From Terriglobia bacterium (lineage in GTDB: Bacteria > Acidobacteriota > Terriglobia > UBA7540), in NCBI GenBank assembly GCA_030041095.1, contig JASHON010000189.1:1-42654 (forward strand): a stretch of DNA of 42,654 bases, written 5' to 3'. Position 1 is the stretch's first letter, and each line of letters opens with the position of its first letter. Positions 30,156-39,569 of the stretch are shown here, one piece after another. Below the pieces are notes generated by a model, which saw nothing but the letters and a program-made list of their open reading frames with translations, was not told where the DNA came from and searched no databases. The position numbers were made by a program, and so were the translations under genes.

Positions 30156-32417
30156 TCAGGTTCCACTTCGCATCGCTTCAGGCGCCTGCTCCAACGCCTG
30201 CTTCGCCGGCCGGCCTGCAAGGGCCGCGTAGAGCCCCACCCATTCCGGCCGGACGGAGCTCCACCGGTATTTCGCGGATTCCTCATAAGCGTTCTGAGAA
30301 AGCTCGGCGGCAAGCTCCGGCCGTTCGAGAAGCAGGATCACGTGCTCCGCCAAGGCCTGCCAATCGCCAGGCTCGGAGAGCAAACCCGTAACTCTGTGGC
30401 GGATTAAATATTGGATGCCTTCAGGCGCCGTTGAGACCACAGGCGTTCCGGAAGCAAACGCCTCAAGAATAGAAATAGGCATGTTATCGAGCCATGAGGC
30501 ATTGACGAAGATGTCGCCACGATCGTAGCACGTGGCCATATTCTCCCACGCGATCGGGCCGGTGAACTCTACATCGCGTAGCTCCAGCTCCGTCGCCAAT
30601 TCACGAACGCGGCGCTCTTCCGCGCCGGCGCCGGCAAGGATCAGGCTGGCATCCGGAAATTTTTTCTTCACACGTGCGAAGGCCATTACCACAAGGTGCA
30701 CGCTGTAATAGACGCCGAAGCCGCGCGTGCACACGAGCCGGGGCTTGACGGGCAGGCGGAGGCGGAAGTGGAACTGTCGCTCGTCAATGCAGTTTGGCGC
30801 CACGCGCGCCCGAAGCCCGAACTCGCCGAATACATCGGCCAGGTAGCCCGACGGTACCACGAGCGCATCCGCGCGCTTCAAGATGGCCTTGGCGGTCCGC
30901 CAGTTCCGCAGGTGGTCCCTGGCTTCTCCGCTGTGATAGTTGATGAGCGAAGGGACGCCGCGCAGTTTCGCTACCAGGAGCGCAGGCGAGGGCGCGAGAA
31001 CGAATGACCAATACGAAGCCGAGAAAATGTGCGCCACATCGGCGCTTCCCATCGCACGCCACAGCGTCCAGAAATAGAGCGGCATCCGCGCCACGGTTCG
31101 CAGATACGGAACGCGGCTGATCCAGCGCAGGCCACGAGGGAAGTCCGGGTCGATAGGAATGAAGCGAACGTCAACTTCGGGGTCCTGCTTCCATTTGCGG
31201 ACGAGCAGCGCCGCTTGGGCGGATTGGCCGCCCACGAAATGGAGCGAGGGCGCAACCATGGCAACCTTGATTTTTTGATCGGCCGCCATTGACGAAGAGC
31301 CACGGGCAACGGACGAGCGAGCGCCCAAGCATTTTCCACGTTCGTGCAATAGCCGCAGATAAAGCTCTTCGTATTGCCGTGCGACGCTCGCCGCGGAAAA
31401 ATGTTTGAGGGCGAATTCTCTGGCTTTAGATCCAAAGGCGGAGCGCAAATCCGAATGAGTCAGGAGGCGCTCTAACGCGCTGGCGAGAGCCTCGTCATCG
31501 TCGGGCGGGACCAGCAATCCCGTTTCGCCATCTCGAACCAATTCGGGATTGCCTCCCACGCGCGTCGCCACCACCGGCAGGCCCGCTGCCATCGCTTCGA
31601 TGATGGAGTTGGACAGGCTTTCCGAAAGCGAAGAGGAAACCACAACGTCCAGCGAAGCCAGCAGGCCGGGGACGTCGCGCCGGTCGCCCAGGAAACGAAC
31701 GTGGCTGGCGAGGCCAAGCTCCCGCGCTTGCCGTTCGAGCTCCGGCCGCAACGGCCCGTCACCCGCCAAAAGAAAATCGAGGTTTGGGAACTTGGGAAGA
31801 AGGCGAGCCGCAGCGCGCAAAAGCCCAGGATAGTTCTTCACCGGGTTGTTCATGCGAGCGATCATTCCAACTCGCAGCGTGTCCGGTTGTCGTGGAAACG
31901 CTGTAGCGGTCACGGCAAATGCTTCGGGGGCGAGTCCGTTGGGTATGACTGTGATTTTCCGCTCCGGCACTGCGCGATGGATGAGAGACTCGGCGGCCGC
32001 ACGAGAATTGCAAACGATGTGAGTGCACAGCCGGAAAGCAATATCCTGGGCGAGCAACTGGGAGCCGCGGAAGCACGTCCCAAGCTGCCGATGGCTTCCC
32101 AAGATGACGGGCACTCTGGCCAGGACTGCGGCCGGAATGAGCATCAGATTTGTGTAGAAGTCGAATGAGTGGCCCACCTCGATTCGCCCGGCGCGGAAGG
32201 CCAGCGCCAATTTAAGTCGAGATTTCCACGCCCGCGGCGCGTAAAGGCCGCCTTTGGCTGGGAACTCCATCGCATCTCCCAGCCCTTCCCGAAAGGGGCC
32301 GGCGCGCCGCATGCAACCGATCGTGACGGGGACGTCCAGGGCTCGAAGTCCCGCGACGACCATAGCGAACTGCTTCTCGCTGCCTCCGGTTTCGAAGCTA
32401 TGGCTCATCAGGAACAC
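30156..32417 (-). CDS. Fused double GT4 glycosyltransferase
   Basis: One 753-residue frame with two complete family 4 (GT-B) glycosyltransferases. Unit 1 (1-375) begins MFLMSHSFETGGSEKQFAMV and has VIPNGLAPEAF, RVGMIARMNN and the E-x7-E motif (SESLSNSIIEAMAAGLPVV). Unit 2 (377-753) begins VAMVAPSLHFVGGQSAQAAL and has VAPNCIDERQF and DNMPISILEAFASGTPVV. The linker is GARSSVARGSSSMAAD. There is no stop between them, and the internal ATG (31289) lacks a ribosome-binding site, so this is a genuine fusion. The start is GTG at 32417 with GGAGGGG six bases upstream. It probably adds two consecutive sugars. Confidence 0.88.
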   Translation of the reverse strand: MFLMSHSFETGGSEKQFAMVVAGLRALDVPVTIGCMRRAGPFREGLGDAMEFPAKGGLYAPRAWKSRLKLALAFRAGRIEVGHSFDFYTNLMLIPAAVLARVPVILGSHRQLGTCFRGSQLLAQDIAFRLCTHIVCNSRAAAESLIHRAVPERKITVIPNGLAPEAFAVTATAFPRQPDTLRVGMIARMNNPVKNYPGLLRAAARLLPKFPNLDFLLAGDGPLRPELERQARELGLASHVRFLGDRRDVPGLLASLDVVVSSSLSESLSNSIIEAMAAGLPVVATRVGGNPELVRDGETGLLVPPDDDEALASALERLLTHSDLRSAFGSKAREFALKHFSAASVARQYEELYLRLLHERGKCLGARSSVARGSSSMAADQKIKVAMVAPSLHFVGGQSAQAALLVRKWKQDPEVDVRFIPIDPDFPRGLRWISRVPYLRTVARMPLYFWTLWRAMGSADVAHIFSASYWSFVLAPSPALLVAKLRGVPSLINYHSGEARDHLRNWRTAKAILKRADALVVPSGYLADVFGEFGLRARVAPNCIDERQFHFRLRLPVKPRLVCTRGFGVYYSVHLVVMAFARVKKKFPDASLILAGAGAEERRVRELATELELRDVEFTGPIAWENMATCYDRGDIFVNASWLDNMPISILEAFASGTPVVSTAPEGIQYLIRHRVTGLLSEPGDWQALAEHVILLLERPELAAELSQNAYEESAKYRWSSVRPEWVGLYAALAGRPAKQALEQAPEAMRSGT

Positions 32418-32478
32418 TCTGGGCCCCTCCGTGCCCCCGGCCCGGTTGTTTTCCAGTGCGGCGCTGGTCGAGATGAGA

Positions 32479-33012
32479 TTACGCAGGGCGGGAGCCTCCG
32501 TTCCCCGTGCGGACTCCAGACGGTGCGTCGCCTATTGCGCGGTGTTTCTCGGTGCGGGCCTTGGGCCAGCCGGTGTAATCCCATACGTCGATGTTCTCGC
32601 GCAGCAAGCGCGCCGGCACGCCTCCGACGATACTTCTGGGGGGAACATCCCGGATGACGACCGCGTTGGCGCCGATGACCGAGCCCTGGCCCACGGTGAT
32701 TTCTCCGAGCACCTTCGCGCCAGCCGAGATGAACACGTTGTCCTCGACGCGAGGCACTCCGGCACTCTGGCTCCTTCCGCCGATCGTGACCCCTTGGGCG
32801 AGGAACACATTTCGGCCCAGTCTCACTCTGGGATGTACCACCACCCCTATGCCCCAGTATCCGACTTCCAGACCCGGGCCAGCCTCGACGGTGTACGGAA
32901 TGTAGCAGTGAAAAATGAAGACGGAGAGGCGCTGAATCACGCGCGGCAAGAGCGGGAACCGATGGAGGCAGAGCCAACGGGCCAGTCGGTAGTACGTGAC
33001 GGGGTTGAACAT
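32479..33012 (-). CDS. Hexapeptide-repeat acetyltransferase (serine acetyltransferase-like)
   Basis: A 177-residue left-handed beta-helix acyltransferase. After an N-terminal helical part (MFNPVTYYRLARWL), hexapeptide turns run from GYWGIGVVVHPRVRLGRNV to SVIGANAVVIRDVPP, closing with IVGGVPARLL, the C-terminal seal of the SAT/WcaB-type family. The shortened N-terminus (no full SAT helical domain) favours a sugar acetyltransferase of a polysaccharide locus over cysteine synthesis. ATG 33012 with GGAAGG eight bases upstream is chosen over the TTG at 33015. The tail after residue 150 is low-complexity. Confidence 0.82.
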   Translation of the reverse strand: MFNPVTYYRLARWLCLHRFPLLPRVIQRLSVFIFHCYIPYTVEAGPGLEVGYWGIGVVVHPRVRLGRNVFLAQGVTIGGRSQSAGVPRVEDNVFISAGAKVLGEITVGQGSVIGANAVVIRDVPPRSIVGGVPARLLRENIDVWDYTGWPKARTEKHRAIGDAPSGVRTGNGGSRPA

Positions 33013-33150
33013 CAAATTCGCCTTCCGCAGGCGATTAAGCCTCGCGCTGCCGCCGAGTGTTCAAGTCACCCAGCCGAGCGAGGTCTGCTGCGGACGGCAG
33101 AAGCACACCTGATTCGATGATGCCGCCGTTTCGGGGCCAGACAATTGTCC

Positions 33151-34128
33151 CTACACACGCTCCGCAGTTCCCGGACCGCCAGGGCCTGCGCCGGCTCCGG
33201 CGGCGCGCGCATGCTGATTCTCTGCTTTTTCTGTGGCGAGCACGTAGCCCAGAAGATCCATCACCGGGCCCCAGGCGGCTTCGATCGTCGCGAGCGCAGA
33301 GGGCGGCAGCTCGTCCCACCATTGCTGCGCCTTGGCTTTCCGGACAAACGGTATGTCTGATCGGCTCCCTTTGGTGGTTTTCCAAAGTCGCCGATCGCGA
33401 GCCTCGAGCATGCGCATTCGGTCCGCAGAGCTCATTTCAACGGCTCGCTGCAACTCTCCATGGCCGGCGTTGATTTTTAAGAACGACGCGATCTTAGCCA
33501 ACTCGCGAGCCGTGTCTTCAAGCATGTCCTCGTAGCGAAGCAACAGAAAGTCCCGCGAGTCTCCTCGCGTAGCGAGCCAACTGGTTACGTTTTCGCCCCA
33601 CGACCCCATGTTTCCGGCAAACCCGGCCTTCAGGCGGGTGTAGTGAGCAAAATTCTTTGCCGTCACGAGCCAGCTTCTCGTATGGTCACCCCACGTCCCA
33701 AAATATTCATCGGAACGCAGAACGCGTTCCGTCACGTAGCGTTCGATCGGGAGATCGTCTGGAATCTTGCGTTCTCTGCGGTCGTGATGATAAGCGGAGA
33801 CGGCAACGTCCCGCGGGTCTCGAACGACGTAAATCACTCTCTGGTAGCGAGGGTCGAAGCATTCGTGGCTTTTTAATATGCGGGGGCGAGGGAGTTGCCT
33901 GAGCGCCTTTCGCGATTGGCCGTGAATGTCTGGAACCAACTGCTCGATGTTCGCAAAACTGACCTGCCCGTTGGAATGGATGAGGTTGGCCACAAGGAAG
34001 CGGGTCCAGGTGTTTCCGCATTTTGGAAAAGAAACCAGGAATACATCGTCAGGCCACACGTGGAGCGTGCGCCCGGCAATATCGCTTCCCAGAACCACCC
34101 GCGTAGCGTAGACAACTTCATTAAGCAT
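33151..34128 (-). CDS. Sulfotransferase domain protein
   Basis: A 325-residue PAPS-dependent sulfotransferase. The 5'-phosphosulfate loop is SFPKCGNTWTR (33-43), the likely catalytic His is in LKSHECF (88), and the 3'-phosphate motif is YVVRDPRDVAVSAYHH (100-115). LLLRYEDMLED and the C-terminal RSDIPFVRKAK loop also fit the family. It is predicted to sulfate a sugar or lipid of the polysaccharide locus. It starts six bases after the methyltransferase gene, with GGAGGAG ten bases before the ATG. The Ala/Gly/Pro-rich tail after about residue 305 is unlike the family. Confidence 0.88.
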   Translation of the reverse strand: MLNEVVYATRVVLGSDIAGRTLHVWPDDVFLVSFPKCGNTWTRFLVANLIHSNGQVSFANIEQLVPDIHGQSRKALRQLPRPRILKSHECFDPRYQRVIYVVRDPRDVAVSAYHHDRRERKIPDDLPIERYVTERVLRSDEYFGTWGDHTRSWLVTAKNFAHYTRLKAGFAGNMGSWGENVTSWLATRGDSRDFLLLRYEDMLEDTARELAKIASFLKINAGHGELQRAVEMSSADRMRMLEARDRRLWKTTKGSRSDIPFVRKAKAQQWWDELPPSALATIEAAWGPVMDLLGYVLATEKAENQHARAAGAGAGPGGPGTAERV

Positions 34129-34134
34129 GCCGAT

Positions 34135-34980
34135 TTAACTCCTCCTGAAAAGGAACTCACTGGTTCCCAGCGTGTTGGTCGAGCGAAGGTTTACCAGCTC
34201 GAGCCCCAGTTCACGGCTGCAGAACCGAAACATCTCACCAACAGACGCGAACTCGTACGGGTAGCCGCCCAGCCAGTCGCGAATATCCGTCCAATAGCTC
34301 ATCCCGCGGCCCTGAGAGTATTCCGTGAATTGCTTGACCGGATTCTTGAAGGAGGCCAGGCGCGAGAGGAGTCCGTAACGAAGGTAATAGAGGACCTCCA
34401 TGAGCAGCTTGCCCGCCTTCGGCGAGCGGTTGTAGAGCTTTTTCATCCGGAGCCAGAATTCGGAGCCGCGACGGCCCTCCACGCGATTATAAATCGAAAG
34501 ATAAAACCATCCGCCCCGTTCGACGAGCGCGGCGGCGTTCCGGATGGCCTGCCACATGTTGCCCGTGTGGTGCAGCGATCCCCAAGCGTACACAATATCC
34601 GCCTTCTCGAGCTCGTTGACGACCGCCGCATCCAGAATCGAGCCTTTAACAACGCTCCAATGAGCGGGAGCGCCCGCGCGCCTTTTCAGCTCCAAACAGC
34701 AATTCACCGAGAAAGGGTCCACGTCCAGGCTTACAATCCGGCGAGCGCCGAGCCGCAATGCGCCCAATGAGAACAGCCCGCTGCCGCAGCCGACGTCGAG
34801 GAAGCTGCGCCCGCGTAAATCGCCAGCCTCAAGGAACTCAATGATGGATTCCCTGGCCAATCGCTCGCGTTCCGAAGTGAGGCAGCGATCCACGAATCGT
34901 TGCCAGTTCTTGCCAAAAGAGAAAGTCACCTTCCCGGGCGATGGCATGGCGTTCGTATTTTCGGCTATGACTTCGTTCAC
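34135..34980 (-). CDS. Class I SAM-dependent methyltransferase
   Basis: A 281-residue methyltransferase with motif I FLDVGCGSGLFSLGA (60-74), the ribose-binding acidic residue in VSLDVDP and IVYAWGSLHHTGNMW as motif II/III. The mixed helical insert around KKLYNRSPKAGKLLMEVLYY resembles small-molecule or sugar methyltransferases in polysaccharide clusters. The start is GTG at 34980, with AGGTG eight bases upstream, seven bases after the asparagine-synthase-like gene. The acceptor is unknown; with the sulfotransferase next to it, a modified sugar is likely. Confidence 0.8.
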   Translation of the reverse strand: MNEVIAENTNAMPSPGKVTFSFGKNWQRFVDRCLTSERERLARESIIEFLEAGDLRGRSFLDVGCGSGLFSLGALRLGARRIVSLDVDPFSVNCCLELKRRAGAPAHWSVVKGSILDAAVVNELEKADIVYAWGSLHHTGNMWQAIRNAAALVERGGWFYLSIYNRVEGRRGSEFWLRMKKLYNRSPKAGKLLMEVLYYLRYGLLSRLASFKNPVKQFTEYSQGRGMSYWTDIRDWLGGYPYEFASVGEMFRFCSRELGLELVNLRSTNTLGTSEFLFRRS

Positions 34981-34987
34981 GCGGAAT

Positions 34988-36913
34988 TCACCTGCCCAGC
35001 CCCATGGAAACCTGCGCCGGGGAAATCACCGGCCTTCTCGCTTCGAGAAAATTCCGGTGCCAGAGCTCGAACACCAGCAGCATCCACAGCAAACTTGAAT
35101 GATTCCGCCGGCCTCGTTGATGCTCGTTGAGCAGAATCCTGATGCCGCGCGCGCTAAAGTAGCCGCGCTGGAGAGTCTTGGGGTCGAGCAATATCGCCGG
35201 CAGCTCTTCCTTCAATTCGTTTCGCATCCAGTGCACGAGCGGCAAGGCAAAGCCCTGCTTGGGCCGGTTAATGGCTTCTTTCGGAACGCCGGCTCGCTCG
35301 GCCAATCTCTTGAGAATATATTTCTGCTGGTCTTCGCGAAATTTCAATCTCGCCGGCAAGCGAGTTGCGTGCTCCACGAACAGATGGTCAAGAAGCGGGA
35401 CGCGCGCTTCAAGAGAGCAGGCCATGCTCATTCGATCGACCTTCGTCAGAATATCGCCGGGCAAATAGGTTTTAGTATCCAGATAAAGCAGCCGGCTCAC
35501 GGGATCTTGCTCTGACGCGCGGTTGAGGTAGGCGCGGAATCGGTCCGACGGATCGGGGCCGCCCTTAACCGTTTCCCGGAAGTCGCCGGACAGAACCGGA
35601 ACGCGGCGTTCGATGCTCGGGAAGAAAGAAACCGAATCCAAATAGCGCTCTGGCCACGGCAACGCCGCGTTGTAAGAATAGGCATAGCCCGGCAAGGAGT
35701 GGGGAAGGAGGGGATGGAGCCGCTTGCGATACTGCCGGCGCGCCCACTCGGGCAGAAAATCGAGATGGCCTCTTCGGAAATTCACCGCATATCGGTCGTA
35801 TCCTGCGAAGAGCTCGTCGCCTCCATCACCGGACAGGGCGACGGTCACGTGCTGGCGCGCCAGCCGCGAAACGTGATACGTGGGGATCATCGACGAATCG
35901 CCAAACGGCTCTTCCAGAGATTCCGTCAGGCGGTAAAGCGTCTCGCGGATATCCGGCTCGACCACCAGCTCGTGATGCTCGGTCTTGAAACGCTCGGCAA
36001 CGAGGCGCGCGTAATGCGCCTCATTGAAATCGTTCCTCGAAAACCCGATCGTAAAAGTTTTTACCGGACGGGAGCTCGATCTCGCCATCAGCGCGACGAT
36101 GGTGGAGGAATCAACGCCGCCGCTCAGCAGCGCTCCCAGCGGCACGTCCGCAATCAGCCGGATGCGCACCGCTTCCGCCAACACGCGCTCCAACGCCTCG
36201 ATGCATTCTTCCTCGGATTGTGGTTCCACCGTGCCGTAGGCCGGAACGTCCCAATACCGCCTCGTCTCAACGTGGCCATCGGACCACTCGAGCAGATGTC
36301 CCGGCGGAAGCTTGTGGATGTTTTTGAAGGCGGTGAGAGGGTCGGGAATATAACTCCAGGTGAAGTATTCGAGCAATGCATGATCGTCAAGCTCGCCGAG
36401 CTCCGGGGCCACAGTCAGGATCGACTTGATTTCCGAGCCGAAGAAGAATGTTTCATCTGACTGCGCGTAATGCAGCGGCTTAATTCCCAGCCGGTCCCGG
36501 GCCAGCAGCAGACGCCGCTTGCGCTCGTCGTAGATTGCGAAAGCAAACATGCCGCGCAGGTCTTCCACGCAGCCGGCTCCAAAATCTTCATACAAGTGCA
36601 GGATCACTTCTGTGTCGGTATTGGTATAGAAGCGGTGGCCGCGCCCCTCGAGTTGCGAGCGAAGCTCGGGAAAGTTGTAAATCTCACCGTTGAAGACGAT
36701 CCAGACAGACTTGTCTTCGTTGTAAATGGGTTGATGCCCACCGCTCAGGTCGATGATGCTCAGCCGCCGCATGCCCAGCCCCACCGGACCTTTGGCATAG
36801 ACTCCCTCATCGTCCGGGCCGCGATGCACAATGGCCTCGCACATGGCGTGGACCACTCCGGGATCCGCCAAGGCGTCAGAATCGTTGTGAACAAATCCAG
36901 CGATGCCACACAT
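34988..36913 (-). CDS. Asparagine synthase-like glutamine amidotransferase
   Basis: A 641-residue AsnB-type enzyme. The class II glutaminase domain starts with the nucleophile Cys2 (MCGIAGF) and shows RGPDDEG and FNGEIYNF. The ATP-pyrophosphatase loop is LLSGGVDSSTIVALM (from 262). In polysaccharide loci of the XrtA/PEP-CTERM type such proteins amidate a sugar carboxylate or similar group rather than make free asparagine; this one sits squarely in that context. The length is typical of the locus-associated group. The neighbours are an O-antigen ligase (88 bases upstream) and a methyltransferase (seven bases downstream). Confidence 0.9.
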   Translation of the reverse strand: MCGIAGFVHNDSDALADPGVVHAMCEAIVHRGPDDEGVYAKGPVGLGMRRLSIIDLSGGHQPIYNEDKSVWIVFNGEIYNFPELRSQLEGRGHRFYTNTDTEVILHLYEDFGAGCVEDLRGMFAFAIYDERKRRLLLARDRLGIKPLHYAQSDETFFFGSEIKSILTVAPELGELDDHALLEYFTWSYIPDPLTAFKNIHKLPPGHLLEWSDGHVETRRYWDVPAYGTVEPQSEEECIEALERVLAEAVRIRLIADVPLGALLSGGVDSSTIVALMARSSSRPVKTFTIGFSRNDFNEAHYARLVAERFKTEHHELVVEPDIRETLYRLTESLEEPFGDSSMIPTYHVSRLARQHVTVALSGDGGDELFAGYDRYAVNFRRGHLDFLPEWARRQYRKRLHPLLPHSLPGYAYSYNAALPWPERYLDSVSFFPSIERRVPVLSGDFRETVKGGPDPSDRFRAYLNRASEQDPVSRLLYLDTKTYLPGDILTKVDRMSMACSLEARVPLLDHLFVEHATRLPARLKFREDQQKYILKRLAERAGVPKEAINRPKQGFALPLVHWMRNELKEELPAILLDPKTLQRGYFSARGIRILLNEHQRGRRNHSSLLWMLLVFELWHRNFLEARRPVISPAQVSMGLGR

Positions 36914-37000
36914 GTTCGAATCAACCTGCCCAAAGCATAGGCAGCTATAAGACTCATCGTCGGATGCGATGAACCCTTCCCTTTGGCCCTCAGGCCCAAA

Positions 37001-38395
37001 TCACCTTCGCAGGTTCACAGGCAACGGCTTCAAGACGGCCGTTGGTCCGGGCTTCCCGCCACGGGCATTCTCTCCCGGGTTCAGGGATCGCGCTGAGACC
37101 GGCGAGCCAGCTAGAAAAATTGGCGCGTTCGGGTGCCTCGCACCCACCGGTTGAGCCTGGACTGAGACTTCCGCGACCGCGACCTGTCGCATGACGGTCG
37201 TATAGGCAAACAGAAAATATAAGAAGTATTCGTATGCGTCAGGATAGAAAACGGCCGTTATGGCGAACGCGATCAGGCCCGCTTGCGAAGCGTCCGCCAT
37301 CATTCCCAGTTCCGAGGTCCGCCCGGCGCGCCTCTTTGCTTCACGAAGATTCTTGAAGGATTGCCAATAGATCATAAGAAAAAGTATCAGCGCCGGAAGG
37401 CCGCATTCTGCGCTCAACTGAGTGTACACATTGTGAGTTTCGTCCCACACGCCGGAAATGATAGGGAAATCTCCCGGGCCGATCCCGAAAAGCGGATTCT
37501 CGGCCGTCACTTCAAGGCTTTTGAACAGCAATTGCCGGCGAGTCTGGGCTGATTCATAGGCTGACTGGTAATGTTGCGAATTATTAAAGGTAGCCCCAAA
37601 CCTGTGAATCACATCGTTCCCGGCAAGAGCGAAAAGCAGCACGAAGGCCACGAATCCCAGGACGAGCAAGTAGGACCTACGCCCTTTGACGGCCACGCTC
37701 CATAAGATGTAAACAGACGCGAGGGCTAAAGCAATCATGCCGGCGCGCGATCCCGTTCGCAACGCCGCATAAACCATCATCGGGGCTGCCAGGCCCCACA
37801 AAACCTTGCGAGCGGGGCCCTTCGCGTTGATCAGGAAGACCAGCACGAAAGGCAGCGCCAGGACCATGGCCATGGCCAGATCGTTCGGATTGGAGTAGAT
37901 GCCGTTGAAGAGTCCTTTCATCCGCCCGTTCGCGCTCATGTTACTTTCTTTGAGCGAAATGGCGGCTATGAACGCCACGCTGGCCGTCTCAACAAAGATC
38001 AACCTTTTCAATCGCCCAAACGATGTCACGGCCATTGGGATCACGAGAAGGATTAAGACCATTTGCGCGAAGCCCAAGGTCGTGTGAAAAGCGCCGCCCT
38101 TCCAGACCGGCGAGAACAGGGAAGCCAGGACGAGCTGGCCCAGGAGCAGAATAACTAGAAAGGTCTCCGTCGCCAACCCGCGGCGAACCTGCCCGACGCT
38201 GAGGGCGAAAGCAATCAACGCAATGCCGCCCGCAACCCGCGCCGGATGCAAATGCGATAGCCCGGGGATCCAGAAGCCAGGCTCCATGCAGTACACCACG
38301 AAGAACGCCAGCAAGCCCCAGTAAGCGCCCTTTAGGGGCTCCTTCAGAAGCGCTGCAGGCGCTCCGATGGCTGCGGATACCTTTGCCTCGCCCAT
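37001..38395 (-). CDS. O-antigen ligase/polymerase (Wzy/WaaL-like) membrane protein
   Basis: A 464-residue polytopic membrane protein with about 12 hydrophobic helices and the large external loop of the O-antigen ligase family. RTGSRAG (after the central helices) and GIGPGDFP with THNVYTQLSAECGLPALILF are the usual landmarks, including the conserved His in HN. It should polymerise or ligate lipid-linked repeat units. The ATG at 38395 overlaps the preceding stop by one base (TGATG); GTG 38398 is an alternative. The last 60 residues are Pro/Gly-rich and not part of the family. Confidence 0.88.
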   Translation of the reverse strand: MGEAKVSAAIGAPAALLKEPLKGAYWGLLAFFVVYCMEPGFWIPGLSHLHPARVAGGIALIAFALSVGQVRRGLATETFLVILLLGQLVLASLFSPVWKGGAFHTTLGFAQMVLILLVIPMAVTSFGRLKRLIFVETASVAFIAAISLKESNMSANGRMKGLFNGIYSNPNDLAMAMVLALPFVLVFLINAKGPARKVLWGLAAPMMVYAALRTGSRAGMIALALASVYILWSVAVKGRRSYLLVLGFVAFVLLFALAGNDVIHRFGATFNNSQHYQSAYESAQTRRQLLFKSLEVTAENPLFGIGPGDFPIISGVWDETHNVYTQLSAECGLPALILFLMIYWQSFKNLREAKRRAGRTSELGMMADASQAGLIAFAITAVFYPDAYEYFLYFLFAYTTVMRQVAVAEVSVQAQPVGARHPNAPIFLAGSPVSARSLNPGENARGGKPGPTAVLKPLPVNLRR

Positions 38396-39567
38396 CACTC
38401 AACCCTCTGCCACGTCGCCGGCGCACGGCCCGCGACGTACCTGACGAACCCGACCAGGTAAGCCAAATTCATGGCCGTCACAAAATAGGCAAGCCGCCCG
38501 AAAGGCACGCGCCTGGGTCGCCGCCGCACCAGGAAGCCTGCTATCGCCCACGCATAAAAAAGGAGCTGCAACGCGAATAGCAACCGGTATAAAGGATTCA
38601 GGATAAGGCACGCATTGCTGATGAGAACAACAAGAAGGAGGAACGGAACGATCCAGCGCAGAAACTTGTGGGAAAGAAAGGCCCAGAGTGTCAGGACGGG
38701 CTGCCGCGTCCGGAGCAACTGCCCCAAGGCTCTGAAACTGCCCGCGGCGAGGCGGGCTCTTCGAGTGAATTCGCCGCTTACCGTCGATGCCGCAACCTCC
38801 GTGGCAATAGCTTCAGGATCGTACACCACGCCATAGCCCATCCGCCGGGCATTCATCGGTATCACAAAGTCCTCGATCAGTGTATCGGGCCGAAGCGTTG
38901 GGTAACACTCGCGCCGAAGCGCGTAAATGGCTCCGCTGGCCGTCAACGTGGCGCCCAGCCGGCTCTCCATCAGCCGCAACATGCTTTCGTATCTCCAGTA
39001 GACACCTTCCGTTTGCTGCGATTCCTGGCTCCCCTGGAATTGCAATGCCCCGCAGGCGGCTCCGACGCGGGGGTCGGAGAAGTGCCTCACCAGTTTCTCG
39101 ACCGCATCGGGCATAAAGAGCGTGCTGGCATCGGAGAAGATGAGGATGTCGTTCCGGCTCTGGCGCACGCCTTCGTTGAGCGCGTTCGCTTTCCCCTGGC
39201 GCACAGGGAGCAGGATCTTACGGATGCGCGGATCTTCGACCGCCTGCAGAATGGCTTCTGTGCCATCCGTCGAGCCGTCGGAAACAATCACGATTTCGAG
39301 TTTTTCCCGGGGATAGTGGAGATCGTTGACGTTCTTGATCTTCTCAGGAAGCCGTGCCCGCTCGTTGTAGGCGGGAACGATGAGAGTGGCGGACGGCAAT
39401 TCATCCACGGCGGGCGCGGCAGCGCGACGGTTACGCCGGGAAACCACGTAGAGCCAGTCGCGGTAGACTTGCGCCGTGGAATAAGCTAGAAACAAAACAG
39501 CCGGATAGAGGGCATAGGCGTAAGCGATCAAAACGAGGCATGCCCAGAAAATGGCAGGGACCAGCAA
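38395..39567 (-). CDS. GT2 membrane glycosyltransferase
   Basis: A 390-residue processive-type family 2 glycosyltransferase. An N-terminal membrane helix (5-28), then the catalytic fold with ATLIVPAYNERARLPEKI, VSDGSTDGTE, the DxD-equivalent IFSDASTLF and a TLIEDFVIPM motif. Three to four C-terminal helices follow (from about 290), as in EpsB/BcsA-like synthases. The best start is a TTG at 39567, two bases after the preceding stop and with AGGAGG ten bases upstream. No ATG fits, since the membrane helix begins directly after it. It adds a sugar to the lipid-linked precursor. Confidence 0.88.
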   Translation of the reverse strand: MLVPAIFWACLVLIAYAYALYPAVLFLAYSTAQVYRDWLYVVSRRNRRAAAPAVDELPSATLIVPAYNERARLPEKIKNVNDLHYPREKLEIVIVSDGSTDGTEAILQAVEDPRIRKILLPVRQGKANALNEGVRQSRNDILIFSDASTLFMPDAVEKLVRHFSDPRVGAACGALQFQGSQESQQTEGVYWRYESMLRLMESRLGATLTASGAIYALRRECYPTLRPDTLIEDFVIPMNARRMGYGVVYDPEAIATEVAASTVSGEFTRRARLAAGSFRALGQLLRTRQPVLTLWAFLSHKFLRWIVPFLLLVVLISNACLILNPLYRLLFALQLLFYAWAIAGFLVRRRPRRVPFGRLAYFVTAMNLAYLVGFVRYVAGRAPATWQRVE

Positions 39568-39569
39568 GG

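Noticed and set aside
31280-31300. The double glycosyltransferase as two separate genes
   Set aside because: No stop codon or frame change separates the halves, and the internal ATG has no ribosome-binding site. Kept as a fusion, with an assembly check suggested.
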